A stretch of DNA of 64,000 bases from Bog-756 sp963713625 (lineage in GTDB: Bacteria; Actinomycetota; Acidimicrobiia; Acidimicrobiales; RAAP-2). The stretch lies in assembly GCA_963713625.1 (NCBI GenBank), contig CAVQMN010000002.1, positions 308,007-372,006 on the forward strand, in the 5' to 3' direction. The notes under the pieces are model-generated. The model worked only from the letters and a program-made list of their open reading frames with translations. It was not told where the DNA came from and ran no database searches. Made by a program: the position numbers and the translations under genes. Positions within the stretch are counted from its first letter, which is position 1. Every line of letters starts with the position of its first letter. Of the stretch, positions 51,066 through 60,319 are shown piece after piece.

Positions 51066-52963
51066 TCGACCCGGTCGAGAGTGCGCCAGGCGACCGTAGG
51101 TTGCGGCGAAGTCATTGGCATGGCCGCAAGCGCGGCCCGATCGGTCCAGATGTCGAGCATGAGCAGGCTCAGGTTCGACACGACCGCCGCACCGATGATC
51201 GTCGTGATCACCGCCATCAGCCCGCTGGTCACATGGAAGCCAAGTGTGGCTCCCACCACCGCACCGACACCTGCGGCACCGATGCCCTTGGCCCGCATCG
51301 CCTTCGGCGTGTGGGTGCGGACCCAGCCGGCGTAGACCCCGAGCCAGATCGGAACCGCAATCGAGACCACCGCCAGCAACTGGTCGTCGAGCGGCCGGCT
51401 CGGCCAGAACCGCAGTACCAACAGTGCGCCGAGGAACCATCCGCCGAGTCCAAACACGATCGGACCGGCCGAACGGATCCCTGCGCCGGTCTTGCGGCCG
51501 GTACCGCCTCGGCGGCGGATCCGCATCGCCAACACCACGAGCCAGATCACTGCCAACAGGGCGAAGCCGATCATTGTCCCAAGGAGGTCCTTGGCGATCG
51601 CTGTCTGCGTGGTCTGCGTGGGCGATGTGGCAAAGCTGACCACGTTCGGGGTGTAGCGGGACGTGTCGACCTGGCCGGTGGCGTAGAACGTGGTCAGCAG
51701 CCGCGTGCTGGCGCTCGGCTCGTAGGAAAAGAAGTCGTCCACGTGCCCGAGCCCGGACAGGATGACCTGATGCCCGTTGGAAAGGTGCGGCAGCAGCTCC
51801 TTCGTGGCGTTCTGGGCCGGTGTCTCGAAGTCGAGCGTCCCGCCGATGAGCAGCGTCGGGACGTTCGAGTTCTGCACGCTGGTGTACTGGTTCTCACCCG
51901 GGTTGGCCGGCCAGGCGTGCACAAGACCTCCTGCCCCCCACAAGAAGTCCCCGAGGGGATTGCCGATGATCGAGCCCGGGTCCGCGCCGGAGCTGAAATA
52001 GCGCTCGACGGGTTGCGTGTCGGCCATCCCGATGCTGGCAAACTCGCCCCAGGTGAACGACTGGGGCAGGGTGAGATTGGCCATTGTCGATAGCAGCCAC
52101 AGGCCGCTCGGGTCGCCGTGCGCAGCGGAGATCCACGAGTCGAGGGTCATCGGGCCGGACAGTGGCGAATCCACCGAGGTCGCTTCCGTGAGCCCGAGGA
52201 ACGTCCCGACCAGGGCGTTGCCCGGCTTGATCGGCAAGGAGAACCAACTACTCGGCATGTGTGCCGCTGTGTGCTTCATGCTCGCAGCGAGGCTGGCGGT
52301 GCGGGCTCGGCAGACAGGCTCCTGTGCGCACAGCGCCGAGTAACGCTCGATCCCCTGATCGATCTCGACTCCGCTGTAAATGAAGTTCCCGGGCGGGTTG
52401 ACCCCGACCATCGCCGAGCGGTCGACACTGTTCGGGTACCGCCACTGGTAGATCATCCCGAGACGGGTCCCGGCGCTCTCGCTGAGCAGGTCGATGCGCG
52501 TGTAGCCGAGCGCGACACGAGCGGCCTCGATGTCGTCGGCCTGCTCGGCCAGCGTGTAGCCGGCAAGGTCAACGCCGCTTCGCTCAAGCCGCTTCGCGCA
52601 CGAGGCGAAGGCCTGGGAGTACGCACTTAGCGACGCTTTGCCGAGGTAATCTGAGGTGTCCAGCGCCGCCGTCACCTCGGGACAGTTCAGCACCGAAGAG
52701 CCGTCGACGCCGCGGTAGCCGACCATGACGACATCGTGCTGGGCGGTCAGGCGGCCCGCTTGCGGGAACGTCATGTTGGTCTCGCCCGGTCCGCCGTTGA
52801 GGTAGAAGATTGGCGCCAAGGGGTGGGATGAGCGAGCCAGGATTCGGGTCACCGGCAGCGCGATCAGCCGGGACGTCGAGCTCGCTCGGTTCTCTGGCAC
52901 GACCAACGTGCCGCAGTCCGCGGGCACCGCACCCTCCTCGGTCGCGAAAGCGCACGCGTGCAT
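51011..52963 (-). CDS. alpha/beta hydrolase with membrane-embedded C-terminus, 5' part out of frame
   Basis: A 650-residue frame. The N-terminal catalytic domain is of the tripeptidyl-peptidase/proline iminopeptidase type: ADCGTLVVPENR, PIFYLNGGPGET, nucleophile serine in LSESAGTRLG, later GGTLDFETP (Asp) and LGHVDDF (His). The C-terminal 220 residues contain about six hydrophobic helices. Homology extends upstream of 52963 as VSVPQGAHAGQLT, then into another frame that carries the signal-anchor helix (to 53180), so the gene has a one-base break near 53005. The last about 18 residues derive from the antisense of a 62-bp repeat. Likely an exported peptidase/lipase when intact. Confidence 0.75.
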   Translation of the reverse strand: MHACAFATEEGAVPADCGTLVVPENRASSTSRLIALPVTRILARSSHPLAPIFYLNGGPGETNMTFPQAGRLTAQHDVVMVGYRGVDGSSVLNCPEVTAALDTSDYLGKASLSAYSQAFASCAKRLERSGVDLAGYTLAEQADDIEAARVALGYTRIDLLSESAGTRLGMIYQWRYPNSVDRSAMVGVNPPGNFIYSGVEIDQGIERYSALCAQEPVCRARTASLAASMKHTAAHMPSSWFSLPIKPGNALVGTFLGLTEATSVDSPLSGPMTLDSWISAAHGDPSGLWLLSTMANLTLPQSFTWGEFASIGMADTQPVERYFSSGADPGSIIGNPLGDFLWGAGGLVHAWPANPGENQYTSVQNSNVPTLLIGGTLDFETPAQNATKELLPHLSNGHQVILSGLGHVDDFFSYEPSASTRLLTTFYATGQVDTSRYTPNVVSFATSPTQTTQTAIAKDLLGTMIGFALLAVIWLVVLAMRIRRRGGTGRKTGAGIRSAGPIVFGLGGWFLGALLVLRFWPSRPLDDQLLAVVSIAVPIWLGVYAGWVRTHTPKAMRAKGIGAAGVGAVVGATLGFHVTSGLMAVITTIIGAAVVSNLSLLMLDIWTDRAALAAMPMTSPQPTVAWRTLDRVEGLDHDLVVVGHVEHEVP

Positions 52964-52999
52964 GGTCAGCTGGCCGGCGTGTGCCCCCTGCGGGACCGA

Positions 53000-53180
53000 G
53001 ACCGTTGCTCGGGCTGGACGAGACTCGCAGGTAGGTGAGTCCCGTCAATAGGACGATGATCATCAGTAGGGCAGCAATTCGTGCCCAGGTGAATACTCGC
53101 GGTCTTTGGGCTAGCGGTACTGGTTGGTCGACCGCCACGGTCTTGCCGTAGCGCTTGGTCGGTCGGTTTTCCTCGATCAT
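53000..53180 (-). pseudogene. hydrolase 5' part fused to an ABC ATPase leader
   Basis: Reading from ATG 53178-53180, the first 18 residues MIEENRPTKRYGKTVAVD match the ABC ATPase start at 794-796, including the AAGGAAG ribosome site. The frame then changes abruptly to RPRVFTWARIAALLMIIVLLTGLTYL, the signal anchor of the hydrolase. It goes out of frame with the catalytic part near 53005. The start overlaps the epimerase stop by four bases. Confidence 0.7.
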
Positions 53181-54199
53181 TGGTCTTCCTTTCGTTCTGC
53201 CTCAGGAGGCCCGGACAGCACAGGTGAGATGGAGATGGGTCGATCGCTCCGGGAGGGGAATGACCGATCCCGGTACCAGGCGACAGTGGCGGCGATGGCC
53301 TGGCGAAGGGAAGTGCCGCTCTGCCCAAAGGTGACTTCGTACCTGGAGGTGTCGAGCACGAATGGCTGCTCGAACTGGTAGGTCATCTCGACCATGGACC
53401 TCAGGACCGGGTTGAACAGACCGAGGCCACGGAGGGCGAGCTTCGGCACCGATCGACTGTCGACGGGGTGGCCGACCTCGTCAGCGATGAGCTCGAGGAC
53501 TCGCCGGGTGGTGACGGTCTCCGGGCCAGGTAAGTGCCAGACCTGGTTCACGGCCCGCTGGTCGGTACCCAGGGTGGCGAGGCCCCGGGCGATGTCTGGG
53601 ACGTAGCTGTAGGTGTGGAAAAGCTCGGGGTTGCCGATGAAGTCCGCCCGCCTAGCGGCCAGGGCGTTGCCGAAGACCCGCTCTCCGAGCGTCGAACCGT
53701 CGGTAACGCCGGCTCCGAAGAAGTCCGATGCTCGTCCGATGGCGATATGGACTCGACCGGTGTCCCGGGCATCGAGCAGCTCTCGGGTCATGGCGGCACG
53801 GGTCCGTCCCTTAACGGTCGTGGCCGCAAGGGGGAGGTCCTCGGTCATGGGTATGCCGCTGGTCGGACCGTAGCCGTAGAGGTTTTCCAGGCTGACCAGC
53901 AGTGCCCCGTTGCGCTCGGCTGCGGCCAGAGCGCCTCGTTGCAGCGGCGGGAACCGCGTTGCCCACTTGGCATAGGGGGCGTTCAGACACTGGTAGATGA
54001 CTGCGGCGCCACGGGCTGCCTCGGTCGCATCTGTTGCGTCGGCTGCGTCCGCCCTCCGCCACTGCACTCCCTCTGGCAGCGCTGAGGGTTGGGTTCGGGA
54101 CACCACTCGGACGGGATGCCCGAGCCCCGACAGGTGGACCAAGAGGGCCTGGCCGACATTGCCGGCGCCGAACACGACATGCAGCGGACCATCAGCCAT
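53177..54199 (-). CDS. NAD-dependent epimerase/dehydratase family protein
   Basis: A 340-residue extended SDR-type protein. The N-terminal Rossmann motif VVFGAGNVGQALL replaces the usual GxxGxxG; the core contains VYQ-like CLNAPYAKW, then NLYGYGPTSG and a C-terminal DIARGLATLG typical of NAD-epimerase/nucleoside-diphosphate-sugar modifiers. A catalytic YxxxK is not obvious (TVKGRTRAAM lies where it would be), so enzyme activity is uncertain. ATG 54199 has GGGAG upstream. It is coupled to the chimeric hydrolase by a 4-bp overlap and follows a cupin gene. Confidence 0.82.
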   Translation of the reverse strand: MADGPLHVVFGAGNVGQALLVHLSGLGHPVRVVSRTQPSALPEGVQWRRADAADATDATEAARGAAVIYQCLNAPYAKWATRFPPLQRGALAAAERNGALLVSLENLYGYGPTSGIPMTEDLPLAATTVKGRTRAAMTRELLDARDTGRVHIAIGRASDFFGAGVTDGSTLGERVFGNALAARRADFIGNPELFHTYSYVPDIARGLATLGTDQRAVNQVWHLPGPETVTTRRVLELIADEVGHPVDSRSVPKLALRGLGLFNPVLRSMVEMTYQFEQPFVLDTSRYEVTFGQSGTSLRQAIAATVAWYRDRSFPSRSDRPISISPVLSGPPEAERKEDQ

Positions 54200-54822
54200 G
54201 ATCGACTCCCTGCCCGGTAGGTGACGGGGTGGGGTCGGGAAGTGGCCGGTCGGCAGGAGTCCCAGATTCGGTGCTGCTGTCCCACCGCTGAATGGTAGGG
54301 ACGGAGTCCGAACACCTTGGCCGCCGCCCACAGGGGCGGGAAGACCAGGTCCTGGACCCAGATCGGAGGGGAGGTCACCCGGCTCTCGTGGCGGAAGTGC
54401 CAGAAGGTGGCACCGAGCTGTAAGGGGTTCTTGGGCGCCCCCCGGGCGGTCGTCCTGCCGTCGGCCACCAGTCCGGCCAGTGCCTCGTGGAACTCCTTGG
54501 TGTGCAGCGCGGGACGGAGCTCGACCACGCCGGTGATCTCGACGGTGCCGAGATTCCCCTCGGAGTGCGGAACGCCGGGGGGCACGACGATGGTGTCCCC
54601 TGCGGTGGCGGTGACCGGCTTCCCGTCGAGGGTGAAGGCGGCCTCGCCCGAGATGATGGTGAACCGCTCCTCCTGGTGAGGATGGACGTGCTCGGAGATC
54701 ACGCCGCCGGGCATGCTGCGCCACGTGAAGCGGACCAGCTCACCTTGGCTGTCCTCGGCCACGGTGGTGTACTCGATCCACTCACCGGTGGCCGGGTTGA
54801 AGAAGGGTCGGAAGCTGGTCAT
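54192..54822 (-). CDS. cupin-domain protein, probably frameshifted near its 3' end
   Basis: A small cupin: MTSFRPFFNPATGEWIEYTT, then HVHPHQEERFTIISGEAAFTLDG with the first metal motif (His, His, Glu) and VVPPGVPHSEGN with the second (His). A helical tail follows to FGLRPY. The uninterrupted frame runs on to 53983 inside the epimerase, but a switch near 54290 to the third frame gives QRWDSSTESG... and a stop at 54192-54194, overlapping the epimerase ATG, which looks like the natural end. It shares one base with the MMPL stop (TGATG). Confidence 0.7.
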
Positions 54823-57020
54823 CACCGCACCTCCTCGAGATCCGCACTGAGGACAGCCACCGGCACGATCGGTCGGGAAGGTGCGAGCGGAGCAGGAAGC
54901 GGCGACAGGGCGGGGCGCCGGGAGAACGGATTCCACCAGGCTGCTGCTCCGAGCAGCTTCATCACGGCGGGGACCAGTACCGCCCGGACCAGCGTGGCAT
55001 CGAGAAGGACGGCGAACGCCACGCCCAGCCCGATCTCCTTCACGAACACCAGCCGGGACAACACGAGAGCCCCCATGGCCACCGCCAGGCAGCAGGCCGC
55101 TGCGGTCACGATGCCTCCGGTGTGGGCCATGCCCAGGGCCACGGCCTCGTCCGGTGATGCCCCAGCGTCGTGCTCCTCTTTGATCCTCCCGAGGAGGAAC
55201 ACGCCGTAATCAGTGGACAGACCGAACACCACAGCCAGGATGATGATCAGCGAGGTCGACTGGAGTGCTCCCGGAGCATGAAACCCCAGCAGGCGACTCA
55301 GGTGGCCCCGCTGGAAGCCCCACACCAACACCCCGTAGGTGGCCAGGATGGTGAGGAAGTTCATCACCACGGCCATGAGCGGCAGCGTGACCGAACGGGT
55401 CATGGCGAACAGCATCACCAGTGCGATCAGGACGATCAGTCCGAGGACCAGCGGCAGATGGGACTTGAGGCTGTGCTGGAGACTGACGAAGGAGGCGGTC
55501 TGCCCGATGACCGTCACCTGGCCCGGGCCGGGAAGGGCCTGGATCGACTCGACAGCCCGCTGGGCGGTCGGCGACAGTGGTGCGTCGGTCAGCACCACGC
55601 TCGACTCCCACAGCGACCCTCCCAGGTGCTCGAAGGTAGGTACTGCCTTGACGCCGGGAACGTGGGCCACGGCGGCCGAGTAGGTGGCCAGCGCCGTCGA
55701 AGTCACGTGACTCGAGTCGACGAGGACGCCGGCGGGCGCTTCGGAGAAGGACGGAAACTGGCTCTGCACCAGGTCGTAGGCCGCTCCGGCCGAACTGCTG
55801 GCGGGCAGGGCGCTGGCATCGCCACCGGTGAAGGCCACGTGGAGGAACGGCGAGGCCAGGACCACCAGCACGACGACGGCCGCCGCTCCCCAGATGACCG
55901 GCCGGTTCATGACCCGCCTGGCCGTTGCATACCAGCGTCGCCCGGTGGCCGCCTGAGCTGCGGGGCCGCCTTTGGAATCAGCAGTCTGAGCGATCCGGCC
56001 GCCGAATACGGTGAGGATCGCCGGCAGGACGAGGAGAGCGAAGGCGCCGGAGGCCAGGACGACGATGGCACCCGCCACCCCCATCGAGTAGATGAACCGC
56101 TCGGGGAAGACGGCCAGGGTGGCCAGCGCTGCGGCAATGGTCAACGAGCTGAAGAGGACGGTGTGACCGGCGGTCCGACGGACCGTGGCCAGGGCGGTGC
56201 CGATCGAAGCACCTTGGCCGACTTCCTCACGGAAGCGGGAGATGATCAGCAGGCTGAAGTCGACCGACAGCCCGATCCCGAGGGCGATGACCAGGTTGAG
56301 GGCAAAGATGGACAGCGGGACCACTACCAGGGCAAGACCCATGACACCGAGGGTCACGGCGATGGCGAACACCGCTCCGACCAGCGGCACCGCCGCGGCC
56401 CGGAGTCCCCGGAAGACGAAGAACAGAAGCAACAACAGGAAGGGCAGGGCGAAGAGCTCAGCCCGCCCAAGGTCCTGAGAGGAGACCGATGCGATCTGGA
56501 CGCCGGCCACGGTGGGGCCACCCAGCCAGGTGTTGGTCCTGAGCGACGGTTGGGCGGCAATGGCCTTCTGTAGTGCGGTGACGGCCTTCTGCTCGTTGAC
56601 GGCCCCGACGGTGGCTACCACCGTGGTGAGCTTCCCGTTGCTCGAGATCATGCTCGGGTCGCCGGTGGTGGCGTAGTCGAGGACGCGCTTCACCTCGGGA
56701 CGGGCCCGCAGGATCGACACCACCGCGGCAACCCGGGACGGGACGGCCGAGGACGTGGTGATCGGCGTGGCCGTGCGGACGACGACGAGGTACCCCTCCT
56801 CGGGGTTTGCTCCGGTCACCCGCTGTACCTGGTGCTGGGCAGCAACCACGGCCGAACTGGGAGCGTCGTAATCGCTGAGCGATGACGTGAGGTGGGCTGA
56901 GGCGATACCACCACCCACCAGGCCGACCAGAGCGATGATGCCGGCCACCCACAGGACGAGACGGGCATGTCGCCGCTTGTCGTCTGGCTGTGCGGACGGT
57001 GCTGAGAGGCGGTGACTCAT
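54822..57020 (-). CDS. MMPL-family RND transporter
   Basis: A 732-residue exporter with an N-terminal transmembrane helix, a large extracytoplasmic loop, six helices, a middle loop and six more helices, the duplicated RND layout. Diagnostic segments are LGIGLSVDFSLLIISRFREE (with the Asp of the proton relay) and the second-half VFGLSTDYGVFLLGRIKEE. ATG 57020 has GGAAAGGA upstream. MMPL proteins export lipids, siderophores or drugs. It is first gene of a cluster with cupin, epimerase and hydrolase, and a LuxR regulator lies upstream. Confidence 0.92.
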   Translation of the reverse strand: MSHRLSAPSAQPDDKRRHARLVLWVAGIIALVGLVGGGIASAHLTSSLSDYDAPSSAVVAAQHQVQRVTGANPEEGYLVVVRTATPITTSSAVPSRVAAVVSILRARPEVKRVLDYATTGDPSMISSNGKLTTVVATVGAVNEQKAVTALQKAIAAQPSLRTNTWLGGPTVAGVQIASVSSQDLGRAELFALPFLLLLLFFVFRGLRAAAVPLVGAVFAIAVTLGVMGLALVVVPLSIFALNLVIALGIGLSVDFSLLIISRFREEVGQGASIGTALATVRRTAGHTVLFSSLTIAAALATLAVFPERFIYSMGVAGAIVVLASGAFALLVLPAILTVFGGRIAQTADSKGGPAAQAATGRRWYATARRVMNRPVIWGAAAVVVLVVLASPFLHVAFTGGDASALPASSSAGAAYDLVQSQFPSFSEAPAGVLVDSSHVTSTALATYSAAVAHVPGVKAVPTFEHLGGSLWESSVVLTDAPLSPTAQRAVESIQALPGPGQVTVIGQTASFVSLQHSLKSHLPLVLGLIVLIALVMLFAMTRSVTLPLMAVVMNFLTILATYGVLVWGFQRGHLSRLLGFHAPGALQSTSLIIILAVVFGLSTDYGVFLLGRIKEEHDAGASPDEAVALGMAHTGGIVTAAACCLAVAMGALVLSRLVFVKEIGLGVAFAVLLDATLVRAVLVPAVMKLLGAAAWWNPFSRRPALSPLPAPLAPSRPIVPVAVLSADLEEVR

Positions 57021-57385
57021 GACGAGGGTCCTTTCCGAGGTGACAACGGCATCAGGCAAGGTCTTCGAGCGCTTTGAGGAGCTCGAGCACGCCGGAAAAG
57101 GCCGTCCAGTCGTCAACCCGTTCGGCACCATCGGGGCCGATACGACCCTCAATCCGGTTGTCGGGGGCTCGGTTGACGTCAAGAAGCAGGCGTACAGTCC
57201 GACTCGGTGTTGATGAGGCGTCCATGGGTACCAGTCAACGGGAATCGCACGGCGATATCCCCAGGGAAGGACCCTAGGTTTGACCCTGGTTTTCACTCTG
57301 GTGCCTGCGTATCCCCAGGTGGACGAGCCCGGGCACGGTAAATCAGGGGCGCAGGCCTCGGGTCACTGACACGCCGTTGGTCAGC
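57021..57385. other. intergenic between MMPL cluster and LuxR regulator
   Basis: No gene recognised. Contains the MMPL promoter region on the minus strand. Two copies of ATCCCCAGG (57246-57254 region and 57309-57317 region) and a CCAGGG...CCCTGG pair near 57250-57280 might be regulator sites. Confidence 0.4.
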
Positions 57386-60076
57386 TCACTGGAGCAGGGA
57401 GGCCAACTGGCGCCGAGAGGTGATATCCAGCTTGATGAAGCTGTTGCGGAGGTGGTATTCGACGGTCTTGACCGAGACATACAGCTCAGCCGCCACCTCA
57501 CGGTTGGTCAGCCCAGTGGCGACCAGTCGGGCCACCGCCATCTCCGCTCGACTGAGCCCGAGCGTGACCTCGGGGCTCTCGGGCGTGGCCGACACTTGCA
57601 AGAGCTCCAGCTCGTCGGCACACTGCCGCACGTAGGGGTCGGCACCCAGGTCAGAGAAGAGGCGGTGGGCCTTCTCCAGTTGGCCGACGGCCTCTGATCG
57701 TCGGCCCACCTGGCGCAGACGGCGCCCGTCATCGAGGTGAAGCAGGCCCAGCTCCAACGGCATCGCCACTCTGGGGGCGAGCACATGTCCTCGCCGGAAC
57801 GACGCCTCCGCACCGGAGCGATCACCTCTCGCTGCCGCCAGATTGCCCTCGCACCGGGCCAGCATGAGGAGAGCCGAAGGAACGGGAACCTCCGAACATG
57901 CCGCCTCGAACTCACGAAGCGCGGCCTCGGCTTCCCCCAGTCGAGCCATCGCGGTCAGCGCATCGATCTCGCTGGCCCGCCAGTTGAAGATGCCCGGTCG
58001 GCCGGCCACAGCGAGCCGGCCTGTGGCGCGAACCGGCTCGACGGCCGCCACCACGCCGAGGTGATCCCCTCGGGCCGAGGCCAAACCAGCACCGGCCGCG
58101 GCGCAGGTCGCCACCGCCAGCACCGCAGGGAACCGGGCCGTCGTTGCTCGGGCTGCAGCGACGGACTCTTCCGCAACTGCCCACTGGCCCCGACCGGTGA
58201 GCACCTGGGCCGATCGCGCATGAGCCCGCACGAGATCGAACGGACGATCGGCATCCTGAGCGACGGAGGTGGCCAACTGGGCATAGGTCATCGCGGCATC
58301 CCAGTCACCCCGGCGGCAGTGAGCCTCGCTCAGATACGACAGACAGGGGACCGGATAGGTCGACGGGACACCCGAGCGGAGGTGGGCGGCGGCCACACCC
58401 AGATCGGCGATGGCACCGGATAGGTCATCGGCGTAGATCTTCACGATGCCTCGCATGATCAGTGGATCAATCTCGACCAGGGGCACCTCGCTCCCCGCGT
58501 CGGGCAGAAAGCCGAGTGCTTCGAGGCCCTCTGGCGATCGACCGGCGTTGGCCAGCGAGTACGCCTCGGCGGTCTTGGCCATGGCCCACAGCGGGGTACC
58601 CGGCTCGGTGGCCCCTACCGCACGTTCGGCCCAGACCAGCCCCTCCTCCGGCCGACCACCGACGACCATCCAGTTGGCCAGGGACGTGGCGGCGCGTGCG
58701 CCAATGGTGGGCTCGACTTCCGGATCGTGGGCCGTCCATGCTGCGGTCAGGCGAGACTCGGTAGCGGGCGATCCCATATAGACGCCGAGCAAGCCGGTCA
58801 GTGCATCACGGCGAGGACTGGCGACCTGGCAGCTGGCCAAGACCCGTGCCGCGCCATCGGTGTCGGCGGCACTCAGGTGGGCGACGGCAGCATCGAGCAG
58901 TCGACGCTCCCGCTCCCCTCGGTCCACCGACAGCGATGCGGCCTGCTCGAGCGCCCACGCTGCTGCACTCGAGTCACCACCGGAGGTACTGATCGACGCG
59001 GCCGCCTCGAGTTCGTTGGCCAGCTGCTCGTCCGCACCGAGCGTGGCAGCCACCCGGTGGGCCATCCCAGCCCGACCATCGACCACCTTCCCCGCCTCCT
59101 GATGGAGCCCTCGACGGTTGGTCGGTCTGAGGTCGGCATAGATGGCTGCCCGGTAGAGGGGGTGGGCGAAGCTCAGCTCGCCGTGGGGTCCCTCGACCAA
59201 CAGTCCGGCAGCGATGGCATCGTCGCTTGCCTCCTGCGCGTCGGCCAGGCCAGCCACGACAGCTGCGACCCCAATGGGTGCATGCTGTCCGAGGACCGAC
59301 GCGGCGGCGAGATAGGCCTGGGCTGAGGCGGGCAGGGTGGCGACTCGGGTCAGGATCACCGCGGAGAGGTCGCGGGGTGCAGGGAGCCCGCCGTGGCCCG
59401 CGGCATTGAGCAGCGCAACGCCGATCTCCTCGAGCAGCGCACGACAGTAGAGGGGGTTGCCCCCGGTGTGGTCGAGCAGCCGGGCTGCCCCTTTTCGGGT
59501 GAGCGTGCCGAGCTCGAGCACACGAGCCAAGTCGACGAGGTCGTCGAGAGTGAATCCTTCCAGCCGGAGTCGTGTGACCCGGGAGTCACCAGCCACGAAG
59601 CGGGCCCACGGCGAGTCTCCCAGTGTGTCGGCACGGGTGGCGACCACCGTCAGCACGGTGTCGGCTCGCAATCTGCGCAACGCGAACAGCACGGCGCGTG
59701 AAGAGGGTCGATCGATCCACTGAAGATCATCGACGATCAGGACCACCACCTGGCCGTCTTTCTGCAATTGGTCGAGTAGATCGACCAGCCGGGCTCCGAC
59801 GATCATCGGGTCGTCGCCCGGGTCGGTGGAGACACTCGGCCGCAGTTGGTCGATGACTCCGTAGGAGAGCATCATCTCGTCCTCGTCAGCGCTTAGCTCG
59901 AGGACCGTGGCGTCGTTGAGGGAGGCGACGAAGTGGGACATGAGGGTCGACTTCCCCGAACCGGGAGCCGCCTCCAAGTACACGATCTGTGGATGACCGG
60001 CTCGTGCCTCGGAGAGCCGTTCCTGGAGCATGCCGAGCTCACGCTGACGACCGACAAACCCGCCCGGACCGGCCAC
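57386..60076 (-). CDS. large LuxR-family ATPase regulator (LAL/MalT type)
   Basis: An 896-residue regulator. The P-loop AAPGSGKST is at residues 36-44 with Walker B VVLIVDDLQWID near 112-121. A long helical, TPR-like region follows, and the C-terminal LuxR helix-turn-helix (about 830-890) reads LSRAEMAVARLVATGLTNREVAAELYVSVKTVEYHLRN. It is full length. It lies upstream of the MMPL cluster in the same direction and divergent from an MFS carrier, so it probably controls both. The inducer is unknown. Confidence 0.92.
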   Translation of the reverse strand: MAGPGGFVGRQRELGMLQERLSEARAGHPQIVYLEAAPGSGKSTLMSHFVASLNDATVLELSADEDEMMLSYGVIDQLRPSVSTDPGDDPMIVGARLVDLLDQLQKDGQVVVLIVDDLQWIDRPSSRAVLFALRRLRADTVLTVVATRADTLGDSPWARFVAGDSRVTRLRLEGFTLDDLVDLARVLELGTLTRKGAARLLDHTGGNPLYCRALLEEIGVALLNAAGHGGLPAPRDLSAVILTRVATLPASAQAYLAAASVLGQHAPIGVAAVVAGLADAQEASDDAIAAGLLVEGPHGELSFAHPLYRAAIYADLRPTNRRGLHQEAGKVVDGRAGMAHRVAATLGADEQLANELEAAASISTSGGDSSAAAWALEQAASLSVDRGERERRLLDAAVAHLSAADTDGAARVLASCQVASPRRDALTGLLGVYMGSPATESRLTAAWTAHDPEVEPTIGARAATSLANWMVVGGRPEEGLVWAERAVGATEPGTPLWAMAKTAEAYSLANAGRSPEGLEALGFLPDAGSEVPLVEIDPLIMRGIVKIYADDLSGAIADLGVAAAHLRSGVPSTYPVPCLSYLSEAHCRRGDWDAAMTYAQLATSVAQDADRPFDLVRAHARSAQVLTGRGQWAVAEESVAAARATTARFPAVLAVATCAAAGAGLASARGDHLGVVAAVEPVRATGRLAVAGRPGIFNWRASEIDALTAMARLGEAEAALREFEAACSEVPVPSALLMLARCEGNLAAARGDRSGAEASFRRGHVLAPRVAMPLELGLLHLDDGRRLRQVGRRSEAVGQLEKAHRLFSDLGADPYVRQCADELELLQVSATPESPEVTLGLSRAEMAVARLVATGLTNREVAAELYVSVKTVEYHLRNSFIKLDITSRRQLASLLQ

Positions 60077-60319
60077 TGGATCAGCCGGACCGTGTCGAGG
60101 CGGGGCTCGTGGCCAACGAACAGCCCGACGGGCAGTCGTTGCAGCTACTGCCGACGGAAGACGCCCTGGTGCCGTGCCTATTCGGCAGGTCGTCGCCTCG
60201 TCCAGGGGCGCGACGGATCATCTGCGTATGCTAGCTGGGAGGGCGATCCGGGTCCCTTGGAGCCCAGGTCACGGCAGCCCTGGTCCACCTCGAGTAGCAC
60301 TCCCGATAAGGGGATCACT

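Noticed and set aside
50927..52093. 388-residue open frame on the plus strand
   Set aside because: Antisense to the hydrolase gene and low-complexity (Arg/Asp/His-rich). Only its first 35 codons, inside the 62-bp repeat, look protein-like.
55170..56573. 467-residue open frame on the plus strand
   Set aside because: It is antisense to the MMPL gene, extremely rich in Gly, Asp, His and Arg, with no domain; a GC-rich shadow of the real gene.
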